Of a stretch of 64,000 nucleotides of DNA, positions 57,188 to 64,000 are shown in pieces. The number at the start of each line of letters is the position of its first letter. Within the stretch, counting starts at the first letter, position 1. The stretch spans positions 2,170,001-2,234,000 of the forward strand of contig NZ_CP021435.1 in the NCBI RefSeq assembly GCF_002549795.1. Direction: 5' to 3'. Origin of the DNA: Halomonas beimenensis (GTDB taxonomy: Bacteria; Pseudomonadota; Gammaproteobacteria; Pseudomonadales; Halomonadaceae). Below the pieces are notes generated by a model. The model was given only the letters and a program-made list of their open reading frames with translations, had not been told where the DNA came from and searched no databases. A program made the position numbers and the translations under genes.

Positions 57188-58215
57188 TGTGATCTCTCGG
57201 TAGGTTGTTCATCCGGAACCTACCCGGACAATTGGAGGTGCGACCCAAACCAACCTCCAGGAGGCCCGGATGAACACCCATAAGAATGCCCGTCTCACAG
57301 TGCATGGTCGAGCCCTGCTGGTCCGCCGAGTCATCAGGGAAGGGCTTCGGCCAGCGGAGGTGGCCCAGGCGCAAGGCGTCAGTGTGCGGACGGTCTACAA
57401 GTGGGTACGCCGTTACAGGGACGAGGGCGAGGCCGGTCTCCTGGACCGTTCTTCTCGCCCATGCCGTTGTCCTCATGAGACCCCAGACGCGATCCGCGCG
57501 CAGGTCATCGCACGCCGCCGGCAGCGCCAGACCTACCGCCAGATTGCCGAACAGGTGGGCATCGGACACAGTACGGTCGCGCGACTCCTTGAGCGCGAGG
57601 GGCTGAATCGTCTCTCGGTCTTGGCGCCCGCTCCTCTCGAGAACCGCTACGAGCATGACGCCCCGGGAGAGCTCCTGCACCTGGACATCAAGAAGCTCGG
57701 CCGCTTCGAGCGCCCAGGGCATCGTGTCACCGGCAATCGCCAGCAGAACACACGAGGCGCTGGCTGGGAGTACGTCCATGTGGCCATCGACGACCACTCG
57801 CGAGTGGCCTTCAGCACCATCCTGCCGGATGAGACCAAGTGGAGCGCTTGCCGTGCGCTGCTGCAGGCCGTGCGGTACTACAGGCGTCTGGGGGTCCACT
57901 TTAGCCGGGTACTGACCGACAATGGCGGATGCTACAAGTCCAAGCCATTCCGCCGCCTGTGCCGCCGATTAGGGCTGAAACGCAAGCGCACTCGCCCCTT
58001 TACGCCCCGTACCAATGGCAAGGCAGAGCGGTTCATTCAAACCGCCCTGCGCGAATGGGCCTATGCCTGGTCTTATCAGAGCTCAGAGCAACGAGGCGAG
58101 CATCTGCCCGCCTGGCTCCACCAGTACAACTGGCATCGGCCACATGCCAGTCTGAATTATCAGCCTCCGATTAGTCGGCTGGGACTTTCCGTGAACAACC
58201 TGGTGGGTTTACACA
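57188..58215 (+). mobile_element. IS481-family insertion sequence (1028 bp)
   Basis: The ends are imperfect inverted repeats starting TGTG, with a shared AGGTTGTTCA block (left about 57202-57211; the right end matches on the opposite strand). A perfect 6-bp target duplication CCTAGC flanks it (57182-57187 and 58216-58221). CTAG-centred 6-bp targets are established for IS481 itself. It carries one transposase gene, full length. Intact duplication and ORF suggest recent, possibly active, insertion. It sits between asd and leuB, splitting an otherwise syntenic block. Confidence 0.88.
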
Positions 58216-58220
58216 CCTAG
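57270..58220 (+). CDS. IS481-family transposase
   Basis: DDE transposase, 316 aa. N-terminal helix-turn-helix modules (LRPAEVAQAQGVSVRTVYKW, then YRQIAEQVGIGHSTVARLL) precede an rve-type integrase core. Its catalytic residues fit LHLDIKKLGRF (Asp), VLTDNGGCYKS (Asp) and NGKAERFIQTALREW (Glu). Its TAG stop codon (58218-58220) lies in the 6-bp target duplication just outside the element, so the stop is supplied by the CTAG target. Confidence 0.92.
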   Translation: MNTHKNARLTVHGRALLVRRVIREGLRPAEVAQAQGVSVRTVYKWVRRYRDEGEAGLLDRSSRPCRCPHETPDAIRAQVIARRRQRQTYRQIAEQVGIGHSTVARLLEREGLNRLSVLAPAPLENRYEHDAPGELLHLDIKKLGRFERPGHRVTGNRQQNTRGAGWEYVHVAIDDHSRVAFSTILPDETKWSACRALLQAVRYYRRLGVHFSRVLTDNGGCYKSKPFRRLCRRLGLKRKRTRPFTPRTNGKAERFIQTALREWAYAWSYQSSEQRGEHLPAWLHQYNWHRPHASLNYQPPISRLGLSVNNLVGLHT

Positions 58221-58284
58221 CGGGTAGCCGATGCATCGCGCAGCAAGCTGCGCTCCCACGATATTGCCGGCTCGCTTGTCCCCC

Positions 58285-59364
58285 CTACAGGGCCTCGAAG
58301 GCCGCCAGCACGGCGTCGCCCATCTCGGTGGTGGACACGGTCCGGCAGCCCTCGGAAGCGATGTCGGCGGTGCGCAGGCCGTCGTCGAGCACCCGGCCCA
58401 CCGCGGCCTCGATGCGCTCGGCCAGCTCGGCCTCGCCCAGGGAGTAGCGCAGCATCATCGCCACCGAGAGGATGGTCGCCAGGGGGTTGGCGACATTCTG
58501 GCCGGCGATGTCCGGGGCGCTGCCGTGGCAGGGCTCGTACATGCCCTGGCCGCTCTCGTTGAGCGAGGCCGAGGGCAGCATGCCGATGGAGCCGGTGAGC
58601 ATGGCCGCGGCATCGGAGAGGATGTCGCCGAACATGTTGCCGGTGACCACCACGTCGAACTGCTTGGGCGCCCGGACCAGCTGCATGGCGGCGTTGTCCA
58701 CGTACATGTGGGACAGCTCGACGTCGGGATACTCCGCGGCCAGCCGTTCCATGACCTCGCGCCACAGCATGGTCACCTCGAGCACGTTGGCCTTGTCCAC
58801 CGAGCACAGCTTGCCGCCGCGCTTGCGGGCCATCTCGAAGGCCACCCGGCCGATGCGCTCGATCTCGGCCTCGGAGTAGACGTAGGTGTTGTAGCCCACC
58901 CGCTGGCCGTCGCGCTCCTCGATGCCCCGGGGCTGGCCGAAATAGATGCCGCCGGTCAGCTCGCGCACGATCATGATGTCCAGCCCGGAGACGACCTCGG
59001 GCTTGAGCGTCGAGGCCTCGGCCAGCTGCGGATAGAGCAGCGCCGGGCGCAGGTTGCCGAACAGGCCGAGCTCCTTGCGCAGGCCGAGCAGGCCCTTCTC
59101 CGGGCGCTTGGCGATGTCCTCGAGCTTGTCCCACTTGGGCCCGCCCACGGCGCCGAGCAGCACCGCGTCCGCCGCCCGGGCCTTGGCCAGGGTGACGTCC
59201 GGGAGCGGATGGCCCTCGGCATCATAGGCGGCACCGCCGACCGGCGCCTCCTCCACCTCGATGTCGAGGCCGCGGGCCTGACAGGCGGCCAGCACCCGGC
59301 CGGCCTGGGCGGTGATTTCCGGGCCGATGCCGTCGCCCGGGAGAACCAGAATCTTGCGTGTCAT
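58285..59364 (-). CDS. leuB: 3-isopropylmalate dehydrogenase
   Basis: NAD-dependent oxidative decarboxylase of leucine synthesis, 359 aa. N-terminal [18 protein letters not shown]; the NAD/isopropylmalate loop VGGPKWD; active-site [18 protein letters not shown]; metal-binding [14 protein letters not shown] and [15 protein letters not shown]. It is separated from leuD by a 177-base gap that contains a 7-bp repeat array. Confidence 0.97.
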   Translation of the reverse strand: MTRKILVLPGDGIGPEITAQAGRVLAACQARGLDIEVEEAPVGGAAYDAEGHPLPDVTLAKARAADAVLLGAVGGPKWDKLEDIAKRPEKGLLGLRKELGLFGNLRPALLYPQLAEASTLKPEVVSGLDIMIVRELTGGIYFGQPRGIEERDGQRVGYNTYVYSEAEIERIGRVAFEMARKRGGKLCSVDKANVLEVTMLWREVMERLAAEYPDVELSHMYVDNAAMQLVRAPKQFDVVVTGNMFGDILSDAAAMLTGSIGMLPSASLNESGQGMYEPCHGSAPDIAGQNVANPLATILSVAMMLRYSLGEAELAERIEAAVGRVLDDGLRTADIASEGCRTVSTTEMGDAVLAAFEAL

Positions 59365-59451
59365 AACCGGTTAGTCCTTTTGATTATCACTACGAGGCGC
59401 CAAAACCGCAGGCTGCGGGCAGCGAGCTACGAGCCACGAAACCCAAACCCA

Positions 59452-59535
59452 TAGCCCGTAGCCCGTAGCCCGTAGCCCGTAGCCCGTAGCCCGTAGCCCG
59501 TAGCCCGTAGCCCGTAGCCCGTAGCCCGTAGCCCG
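59452..59535. repeat. Heptanucleotide tandem array (TAGCCCG)12
   Basis: Twelve exact copies of a 7-bp unit (84 bp) in the leuD-leuB spacer, ending 6 bases before the leuD stop. In the leu transcript it reads as CGGGCTA repeats. Perfect identity implies recent slippage and likely length variation between strains. It follows a short near-palindrome (CGCAGGCTGCGGGC) at 59407-59420. Confidence 0.95.
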
Positions 59536-59541
59536 CAGCCA

Positions 59542-60186
59542 TTATGCTTCCCGGAACAGCCAGGGGCGCGCCGCGCGATGCTTCTGCTCGAAGGCGCGGA
59601 TGGCGTCCTCGTCCTGCAGGGTGATGCCGATGTCGTCGAGCCCCTCGAGCAGGCAATGCTTGCGGAAGGCGTCCACCTCGAACTCGAGGATCTCGCCGGA
59701 GGGCGTCACCAGGCGCTGGTGCTCGAGATCCACGTCGAGGCGGTAGCCCTCGTTGGCCTCCACCTCGGCGAACAGCCGGTCGACCTGCTCCTCGGGAAGC
59801 TTGATCAGCAGGATGCCGTTCTTGAAGGCGTTGTTGTAGAAGATGTCGGCGAAGCTCGGCGCGATCACCACCCGGAAACCATAGTCGGCCAGGGCCCAGG
59901 GGGCATGCTCCCGGGAGCTGCCGCAGCCGAAGTTCTGCCGGGCCAGGAGCACGCTGGCCCCCTGGTAGCGCGGCTGGTTGAGCACGAAGTCCGGGTTGAG
60001 CGGTCGCTGGGAGACGTCCTGGCCCGGCTGGCCCTCGTCCAGGTAGCGCAGTTCGTCGAAGAGGTTGACGCCGAAGCCGGTGCGCTGGATGGACTTCAGG
60101 AACTGCTTGGGGATGATCAGGTCGGTGTCGACGTTGGCGCGGTCCAGCGGCGCGACCAGGCCGTCGAGGCGTTCGAATTTCTGCAT
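59542..60186 (-). CDS. leuD: 3-isopropylmalate dehydratase small subunit
   Basis: Small subunit of isopropylmalate isomerase, 214 aa. Family motifs: [16 protein letters not shown] near residue 18, and [20 protein letters not shown] near residue 85, which shapes substrate recognition. It pairs with LeuC, whose stop is 3 bases upstream of the leuD start. Confidence 0.97.
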   Translation of the reverse strand: MQKFERLDGLVAPLDRANVDTDLIIPKQFLKSIQRTGFGVNLFDELRYLDEGQPGQDVSQRPLNPDFVLNQPRYQGASVLLARQNFGCGSSREHAPWALADYGFRVVIAPSFADIFYNNAFKNGILLIKLPEEQVDRLFAEVEANEGYRLDVDLEHQRLVTPSGEILEFEVDAFRKHCLLEGLDDIGITLQDEDAIRAFEQKHRAARPWLFREA

Positions 60187-60189
60187 GGC

Positions 60190-61641
60190 TTAGGCCTCTT
60201 GTTCCTGAGCGTCGTCGTTGGCGGCGAGATCACGGACGTCGACGAAATGGCCGGCGATGGCGGCGGCGGCGGCCATCGCCGGGCTGACCAGATGGGTGCG
60301 TCCGCCATAGCCCTGGCGGCCCTCGAAGTTGCGGTTCGAGGTGGAGGCGCAGTGCTCCCCGGCACCCAGCTTGTCGGCGTTCATGGCCAGGCACATGGAG
60401 CAGCCCGGCTCGCGCCATTCGAAGCCCGCCTCGAGGAAGACCTTGTCGAGCCCCTCCGCCTCGGCCTGGCGCTTCACCAGGCCGGAGCCCGGCACCACCA
60501 TGGCCAGCTTGACGGAGTCGGCGACCTTCTTGCCGCGGGCCACCTTGGCGGCCTCGCGCAGGTCCTCGATGCGCGAGTTGGTGCAGGAGCCGATGAACAC
60601 CTTGTCGAGCCGGATGTCGGTGATCTTCTGCCTGGGGGCAAGGCCCATGTACTCCAGCGCCCGGCGGATGCCGGTCCGCGCCGTCTCGTCGGCGGCCTCG
60701 GCGGGATCCGGCACCTCGCCGCCGATGCCGGTGACCATCTCCGGGCTGGTCCCCCAGGAGACCTGGGGCTCGATGTCGGCGGCGTCCAGGGTCACCACCT
60801 TGTCGAACTCGGCGTCCGAGTCGGACACCAGCTCGCGCCAATCGGCCACCGCGGCCTCCCACTGCTCGCCGGTGGGCGCGTAGTGACGGCCCTTCAGGTA
60901 GTCGATGGTGGTGTCGTCCACGGCGATCAGGCCGACCCGGGCGCCGGCCTCGATGGCCATGTTGCAGACCGTCATGCGCCCCTCCATGGACAGCTCGCGA
61001 ATGGCGCTGCCGGCGAACTCGATGGCGTAGCCGGTGCCGCCGGCGGTGCCGATCTCGCCGATGATGGCCAGCACGATGTCCTTGGCGGTGACTCCGGCGC
61101 CGAGCTCGCCTTCCACCCGCACCTGCATGTTCTTCATCTTCTGGGCCAGCAGGCACTGGGTGGCCAGCACGTGCTCCACCTCGGAGGTGCCGATGCCGTG
61201 GGCCAGGGCCGCGAAGGCGCCGTGGGTGGCGGTATGGGAGTCGCCACAGACCACGGTCATGCCCGGCAGGGTGGCACCCTGCTCCGGCCCCACCACGTGG
61301 ACGATGCCCTGGCGGGGGTCGTTGATGCGGAACTCCTCGATGCCGAACTCGTTGCAGTTGTCGTCGAGAGTCTGGACCTGGATCAGCGATACCGGGTCCT
61401 CGATGCCGCTGTTGCCCGCGGCCCGCTCCTTGAGGGTGGTCGGCACGTTGTGGTCGGGGGTCGCCAGGTTGGCGTCGATCCGCCAGGGCCTGCGACCCGC
61501 CAGGCGCAGGCCCTCGAAGGCCTGGGGCGAGGTAACCTCGTGGAGCAGCTGGCGATCGATGTAGATCAGGGCGGTGCCGTCGTCGCGCTCCTTCACCAGG
61601 TGTTGCGACCACAACTTGTCGTAGAGTGTCTGGCCTGCCAT
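60190..61641 (-). CDS. leuC: 3-isopropylmalate dehydratase large subunit
   Basis: Aconitase-family [4Fe-4S] subunit of isopropylmalate isomerase, 483 aa. Cluster cysteines are in [13 protein letters not shown] and [27 protein letters not shown] carries active-site residues. I chose the ATG at 61641 (MAGQTLYDK), which has a GGGAGAA ribosome site and gives normal family length. An in-frame extension to 61875 would run through a 7-bp repeat array and encode a Gly/Arg/Pro-rich stretch alien to LeuC. Confidence 0.97.
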   Translation of the reverse strand: MAGQTLYDKLWSQHLVKERDDGTALIYIDRQLLHEVTSPQAFEGLRLAGRRPWRIDANLATPDHNVPTTLKERAAGNSGIEDPVSLIQVQTLDDNCNEFGIEEFRINDPRQGIVHVVGPEQGATLPGMTVVCGDSHTATHGAFAALAHGIGTSEVEHVLATQCLLAQKMKNMQVRVEGELGAGVTAKDIVLAIIGEIGTAGGTGYAIEFAGSAIRELSMEGRMTVCNMAIEAGARVGLIAVDDTTIDYLKGRHYAPTGEQWEAAVADWRELVSDSDAEFDKVVTLDAADIEPQVSWGTSPEMVTGIGGEVPDPAEAADETARTGIRRALEYMGLAPRQKITDIRLDKVFIGSCTNSRIEDLREAAKVARGKKVADSVKLAMVVPGSGLVKRQAEAEGLDKVFLEAGFEWREPGCSMCLAMNADKLGAGEHCASTSNRNFEGRQGYGGRTHLVSPAMAAAAAIAGHFVDVRDLAANDDAQEQEA

Positions 61642-61771
61642 CTCGTTCTCCCGGGCCTGCGGCCCTCTGCTTGTCCGGTCGGTGTTCGAATCCTGCTCGG
61701 GACTCTGCGTTCCCCGGTATCGTGGCTTTCCCGGCGCCGCCCTGCTCCGCCGCGATCGGCTTGCATCCTGT

Positions 61772-61827
61772 GGCCCTTGGCCCTTGGCCCTTGGCCCTTG
61801 GCCCTCGGCCCTCGGCCCTCGGCCCTC
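61772..61827. repeat. Heptanucleotide tandem array in the leuC leader
   Basis: Eight 7-bp units: four GGCCCTT then four GGCCCTC (56 bp), with a degenerate ninth. The block structure (same variant clustered) indicates expansion from two founder units. In the leu mRNA leader it reads GAGGGCC/AAGGGCC repeats. The unit differs from the array between leuD and leuB. Confidence 0.93.
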
Positions 61828-61868
61828 GGCGCTTTGGAGGCAGTGTCCCGCGGCGCGCACATAAAAGC

Positions 61869-61906
61869 AATTCATGTTATTTATTAAATGAATTCCTTAC
61901 TGGAAT
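61869..61906. promoter_or_regulatory. Candidate LysR operator between leuC and lysR
   Basis: Two dyads overlap in the only AT-rich part of this divergent region: AATTCAT-N12-ATGAATT (61869-61894), which fits the LysR T-N11-A layout, and ATTCC-TTACT-GGAAT (61892-61906). They lie 17-55 bases upstream of the LysR start. Control of leuC by this LysR protein is inferred. Confidence 0.5.
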
Positions 61907-61923
61907 AGCTAAAGGAGTTCAGC

Positions 61924-62820
61924 ATGGACACCCAGAGCCTGCAGGCCTTCCTGGCCGTGGCCGACAGCGGCAGCTTCTCCCGGGCCGCGGAGCAGCTGCA
62001 TCTCACCCAGCCGGCGGTCAGCAAGCGCATCGCGGTGCTCGAGGGCCAGGTCGGAGCCCGCCTCTTCGACCGCATCGGCCGGAAGGTGGCGCTCACCGAG
62101 GCCGGCCGGCTACTGCTCCCCCGGGCCCGGCAGATCCTGGTGATGGTCGACGACAGCCGCCGGGCCCTGGGCAACCTGGAGGGCCGGGTCGCCGGCAGCC
62201 TGACGCTCGCCACCAGCCACCACATCGGCCTGCATCGCCTGCCGCCGCTGCTCAAGGCCTATACCGGCCGCCACCCGGAGGTGCGGCTGGACCTGCACTT
62301 CCTGGACTCCGAACAGGCCTACCAGGGCGTGCTCGACGGCGAGCTGGAGATCGCCGTGGTGACCCTGGCGCCGCACCCCGATCCCCAGCTCGAGGTGGTG
62401 CCGGTGTGGATCGACCGACTGTGCTTCGTCTGCGCCCCGGACCACCCCCTGGCCGGCCGGGGGCGGCTGGGGCTCCACGAGCTGTGCGCCTTCGATGCCG
62501 TCCTTCCCGGCCCCCTGACCTTCACCCGCGGCCTGATCGAGGGCCGTTTCGCCGCCGCCGGCCTGGACCTGCCGGTGGCGCTCTCCACCAACTACCTGGA
62601 GACCCTGAAGATGATGACCGCCATCGGCCTGGGCTGGAGCCTGCTGCCGGAGCGGCTGGTGGCCGGGGAGCTGCACGTCCTCGAGGTGGACCACCCGCCG
62701 ATCCATCGCCCCCTGGGCTACCTGGTGCATCGCAGCCGTACCCTGTCCAACGCCGCCCGGGCCATGCTGGGCCTGCTCGACCAAGCTCGCGAGGACGCGG
62801 CCAGAGACGGGGAGCATTGA
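61924..62820 (+). CDS. LysR-family regulator next to leuCDB
   Basis: LysR-type activator/repressor, 298 aa. N-terminal helix-turn-helix (LQAFLAVADSGSFSRAAEQL, then LTQPAVSKRIAVLE) and a C-terminal periplasmic-binding-fold effector domain (LTLATSHHIGLHRLPPLLKA; CFVCAPDHPLAGRG; TNYLETLKMMTAIGLGWSLL). Its position divergent from leuC matches a LysR gene found there in Pseudomonas. It probably responds to leucine-pathway status, but no ligand can be named. Confidence 0.92.
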   Translation: MDTQSLQAFLAVADSGSFSRAAEQLHLTQPAVSKRIAVLEGQVGARLFDRIGRKVALTEAGRLLLPRARQILVMVDDSRRALGNLEGRVAGSLTLATSHHIGLHRLPPLLKAYTGRHPEVRLDLHFLDSEQAYQGVLDGELEIAVVTLAPHPDPQLEVVPVWIDRLCFVCAPDHPLAGRGRLGLHELCAFDAVLPGPLTFTRGLIEGRFAAAGLDLPVALSTNYLETLKMMTAIGLGWSLLPERLVAGELHVLEVDHPPIHRPLGYLVHRSRTLSNAARAMLGLLDQAREDAARDGEH

Positions 62821-62884
62821 TGCCGTTAAACATCAATAATTACTACCCGGCATCATCCTGAATCATCGCTATATATGATTTTTA

Positions 62885-62905
62885 GCGGCAATTATTTGCC
62901 GCTTT
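62885..62905 (+). terminator. Terminator after the LysR gene
   Basis: GCGGCAA-TTAT-TTGCCGC hairpin followed by TTTACATC. It starts 65 bases after the lysR stop. The rest of the 62821-63008 gap is AT-rich near the hairpin and should contain the promoter of the oxygenase gene. Confidence 0.75.
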
Positions 62906-63008
62906 ACATCAAAACTATGCCCCATGGCGTGTCGCAAAACCTCATGTAGCGCCGCTACCGCCCGCCTAGCCTTGTGCCCATTACATCCCCTGATGCACGA
63001 GGTGAACC

Positions 63009-64000
63009 ATGTCACAGAGCCCCCAGGCCTGGGCCGCCCAGCGTCCCGAGAACGCCCTGACCCTGCCGTCCCGCTACTTCTATGACCCGACGCTGTTCGA
63101 GGCCGAGCGCGAACGCATCTTCATGGGCGCCTGGCACTTCGGCTGTCACGTCAACGAGCTCGACCGGCCCGGCGCCTTCGTGGTCCGCGACATCTTCGAC
63201 CAGAGCGTGATCCTGATGCGCGACCGGGACGGCGAGCTGCACGCCTTCCACAACGTCTGCCAGCACCGCGGCAACCGCCTGCTGAACGAGACCCGCGGCG
63301 TCCAGAAGGGCGTGATCCGGTGCGCCTACCACTCCTGGTGCTACGGCGCCGACGGCCGCCTCAAGGCCGCGCCGCGCAGCGATCGCATCGAGGCCTTCGA
63401 CGTCGACGATTACCGGATCCCGCCGGTGCGCCTGCAGGTCTTCGCCGGCGGCGTCTACTTCAACCTCGATCCCGACGCCGCGGACATGCATGAGCTCTTC
63501 CCCGGGGCCGAGGCGGCCATCCGCGACGCCATTCCCGACCTCGACGAGCTGCGCCTGATCCAGGAGGACGACGTCGTCGTCCCGGCCAACTGGAAGGTGA
63601 TCATGGACAACTCCATCGAGGGCTATCACTTCCAGCTCTCGGGGCCCCACCACGTCGACCTGGCGTCACTGATCGACTTCTCCGGCTACAAGCTGCGTCA
63701 CCACGACAACTGGTGGACCTACGGCGCCCCGCCCAACCGCGAGGCGACCGAAGCCTATGGCGCACCGATCGGCCGCCCGGTGGAGGACGGCGACGGCTTC
63801 TTCAACATCGGCCTCTGGCCCCACAACACCTTCTACCAGTTCCCGTTCTCCCAGTGCATGGGCACCTTCATGATCATCCCGCTGGATGCCGAGCGCAGCA
63901 TCCTGCGCTTCGGCTACTACAGCGCCCATGACCGGGACGCCCTGCCCGAGGTGACCCAGGCCAGCATCCGCTGGATGAACGAGGACCTGGGCCCGGAGGA
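63009..64000 (+). CDS. Rieske non-haem iron oxygenase alpha subunit (partial)
   Basis: Oxygenase component of a two-component Rieske system; 330 codons are seen and the 3' end lies past the window. The Rieske [2Fe-2S] cluster ligands are NVCQHRGNRL (Cys-x-His) and IRCAYHSWCYG (Cys-x2-His). The catalytic domain begins near residue 180, and the iron-site segment is VIMDNSIEGYHFQLSGPHHVD. It resembles the group acting on quaternary ammonium compounds (choline, carnitine, stachydrine-type) more than the GbcA sequence I remember. The substrate is not determined. A GAGGTGAACC site precedes the ATG. Confidence 0.88.
   Translation, partial: MSQSPQAWAAQRPENALTLPSRYFYDPTLFEAERERIFMGAWHFGCHVNELDRPGAFVVRDIFDQSVILMRDRDGELHAFHNVCQHRGNRLLNETRGVQKGVIRCAYHSWCYGADGRLKAAPRSDRIEAFDVDDYRIPPVRLQVFAGGVYFNLDPDAADMHELFPGAEAAIRDAIPDLDELRLIQEDDVVVPANWKVIMDNSIEGYHFQLSGPHHVDLASLIDFSGYKLRHHDNWWTYGAPPNREATEAYGAPIGRPVEDGDGFFNIGLWPHNTFYQFPFSQCMGTFMIIPLDAERSILRFGYYSAHDRDALPEVTQASIRWMNEDLGPE

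Larger units (their letters stand above)
57132..58259. repeat. REP-like element interrupted by an IS481 insertion
   Basis: Left part 57132-57187 (TGTGGGAGC... to CCTAGC), right part 58216-58259 (CCTAGC... to GCTCCCAC). Taking out the IS and one 6-bp duplication rebuilds an element of the same layout as 51886-51970, including the shared GCATCGCGCAGC right arm. Confidence 0.75.

Noticed and set aside
59452..59535. CRISPR array
   Set aside because: The unit is 7 bp with no spacers, and no cas genes are in the window. The cfa and jetC repeats are also direct tandem duplications without spacers.
60190..61875. LeuC with a 78-residue N-terminal extension starting at 61875
   Set aside because: The added part is encoded by the 7-bp repeat array and is Gly/Pro/Arg-rich. 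The ATG at 61641 has a better ribosome site and gives normal family length.

Overview
The window is a high-GC chromosomal segment from a gammaproteobacterium, most likely a member of the Halomonadaceae (Halomonas-like). I infer this from gene content and order: the leuCDB / asd / fimV / truA / trpF / accD / folC / dedD / cvpA / purF / metZ block is arranged as I remember it in Pseudomonas-type genomes, and phhABC is present with a divergent TyrR/PhhR regulator. No database was searched. No rRNA, tRNA, CRISPR array or prophage was seen.

Layout. 1-4.8 kb: urea ABC transporter urtABCD (minus strand, urtD cut by the window edge) behind a sigma-54-type promoter. 5.0-8.0 kb: tripartite tricarboxylate transporter tctCBA, divergent from an overlapping iclR-tctD-tctE-substrate-binding-protein operon (8.2-11.9 kb). 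11.9-16.7 kb: RlpA-like protein, SUMT (cobA), an NSS sodium symporter, hpd and a thiamine-binding-type protein. 16.8-18.4 kb: cfa, followed by tandem copies of its own 3' end. 18.7-28.2 kb: a PAS-GGDEF cyclase and, convergent to it, a Wadjet-type (jetABCD / MksBEFG-like) anti-plasmid SMC system. That system has an unusually long JetC, altered ATPase motifs, a triplicated jetC 5' end and a frameshift in jetD. 28.3-30.3 kb: a RecQ-type helicase, divergent from jetA. 30.3-36.8 kb: a membrane protein, tyrR, phhA-phhB-aromatic aminotransferase, and dadA. 37-42.6 kb: MATE exporter, PAS-GGDEF-EAL protein, a 2-oxoglutarate dioxygenase, YceI and cytochrome b561. 42.7-61.6 kb: the syntenic housekeeping block (metZ to leuC), with an IS481-family insertion between asd and leuB. 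61.9 kb to the end: a LysR regulator and a partial Rieske oxygenase.

How the genes work together. Phenylalanine is hydroxylated by PhhA, with cofactor recycling by PhhB; tyrosine is transaminated by the aminotransferase and passed to Hpd, all plausibly under TyrR with two TyrR-box-like sites between tyrR and phhA. The Tct permease is probably induced through TctDE, whose operon also carries a second periplasmic binding protein and a shortened IclR. The Wadjet genes form one translationally coupled operon with ATGA stop/start overlaps at every junction, including those of the two extra mini-ORFs made by the jetC 5' duplication.

The most unusual features are structural. Tandem duplications of gene ends occur on both sides of the jetC-jetD segment. 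A 166-bp MITE-like element lies inside the phh operon. Paired REP-like elements are present, one split by a recent IS481 copy whose transposase stop codon lies in the target duplication. Two different 7-bp repeat arrays flank genes of the leu operon.
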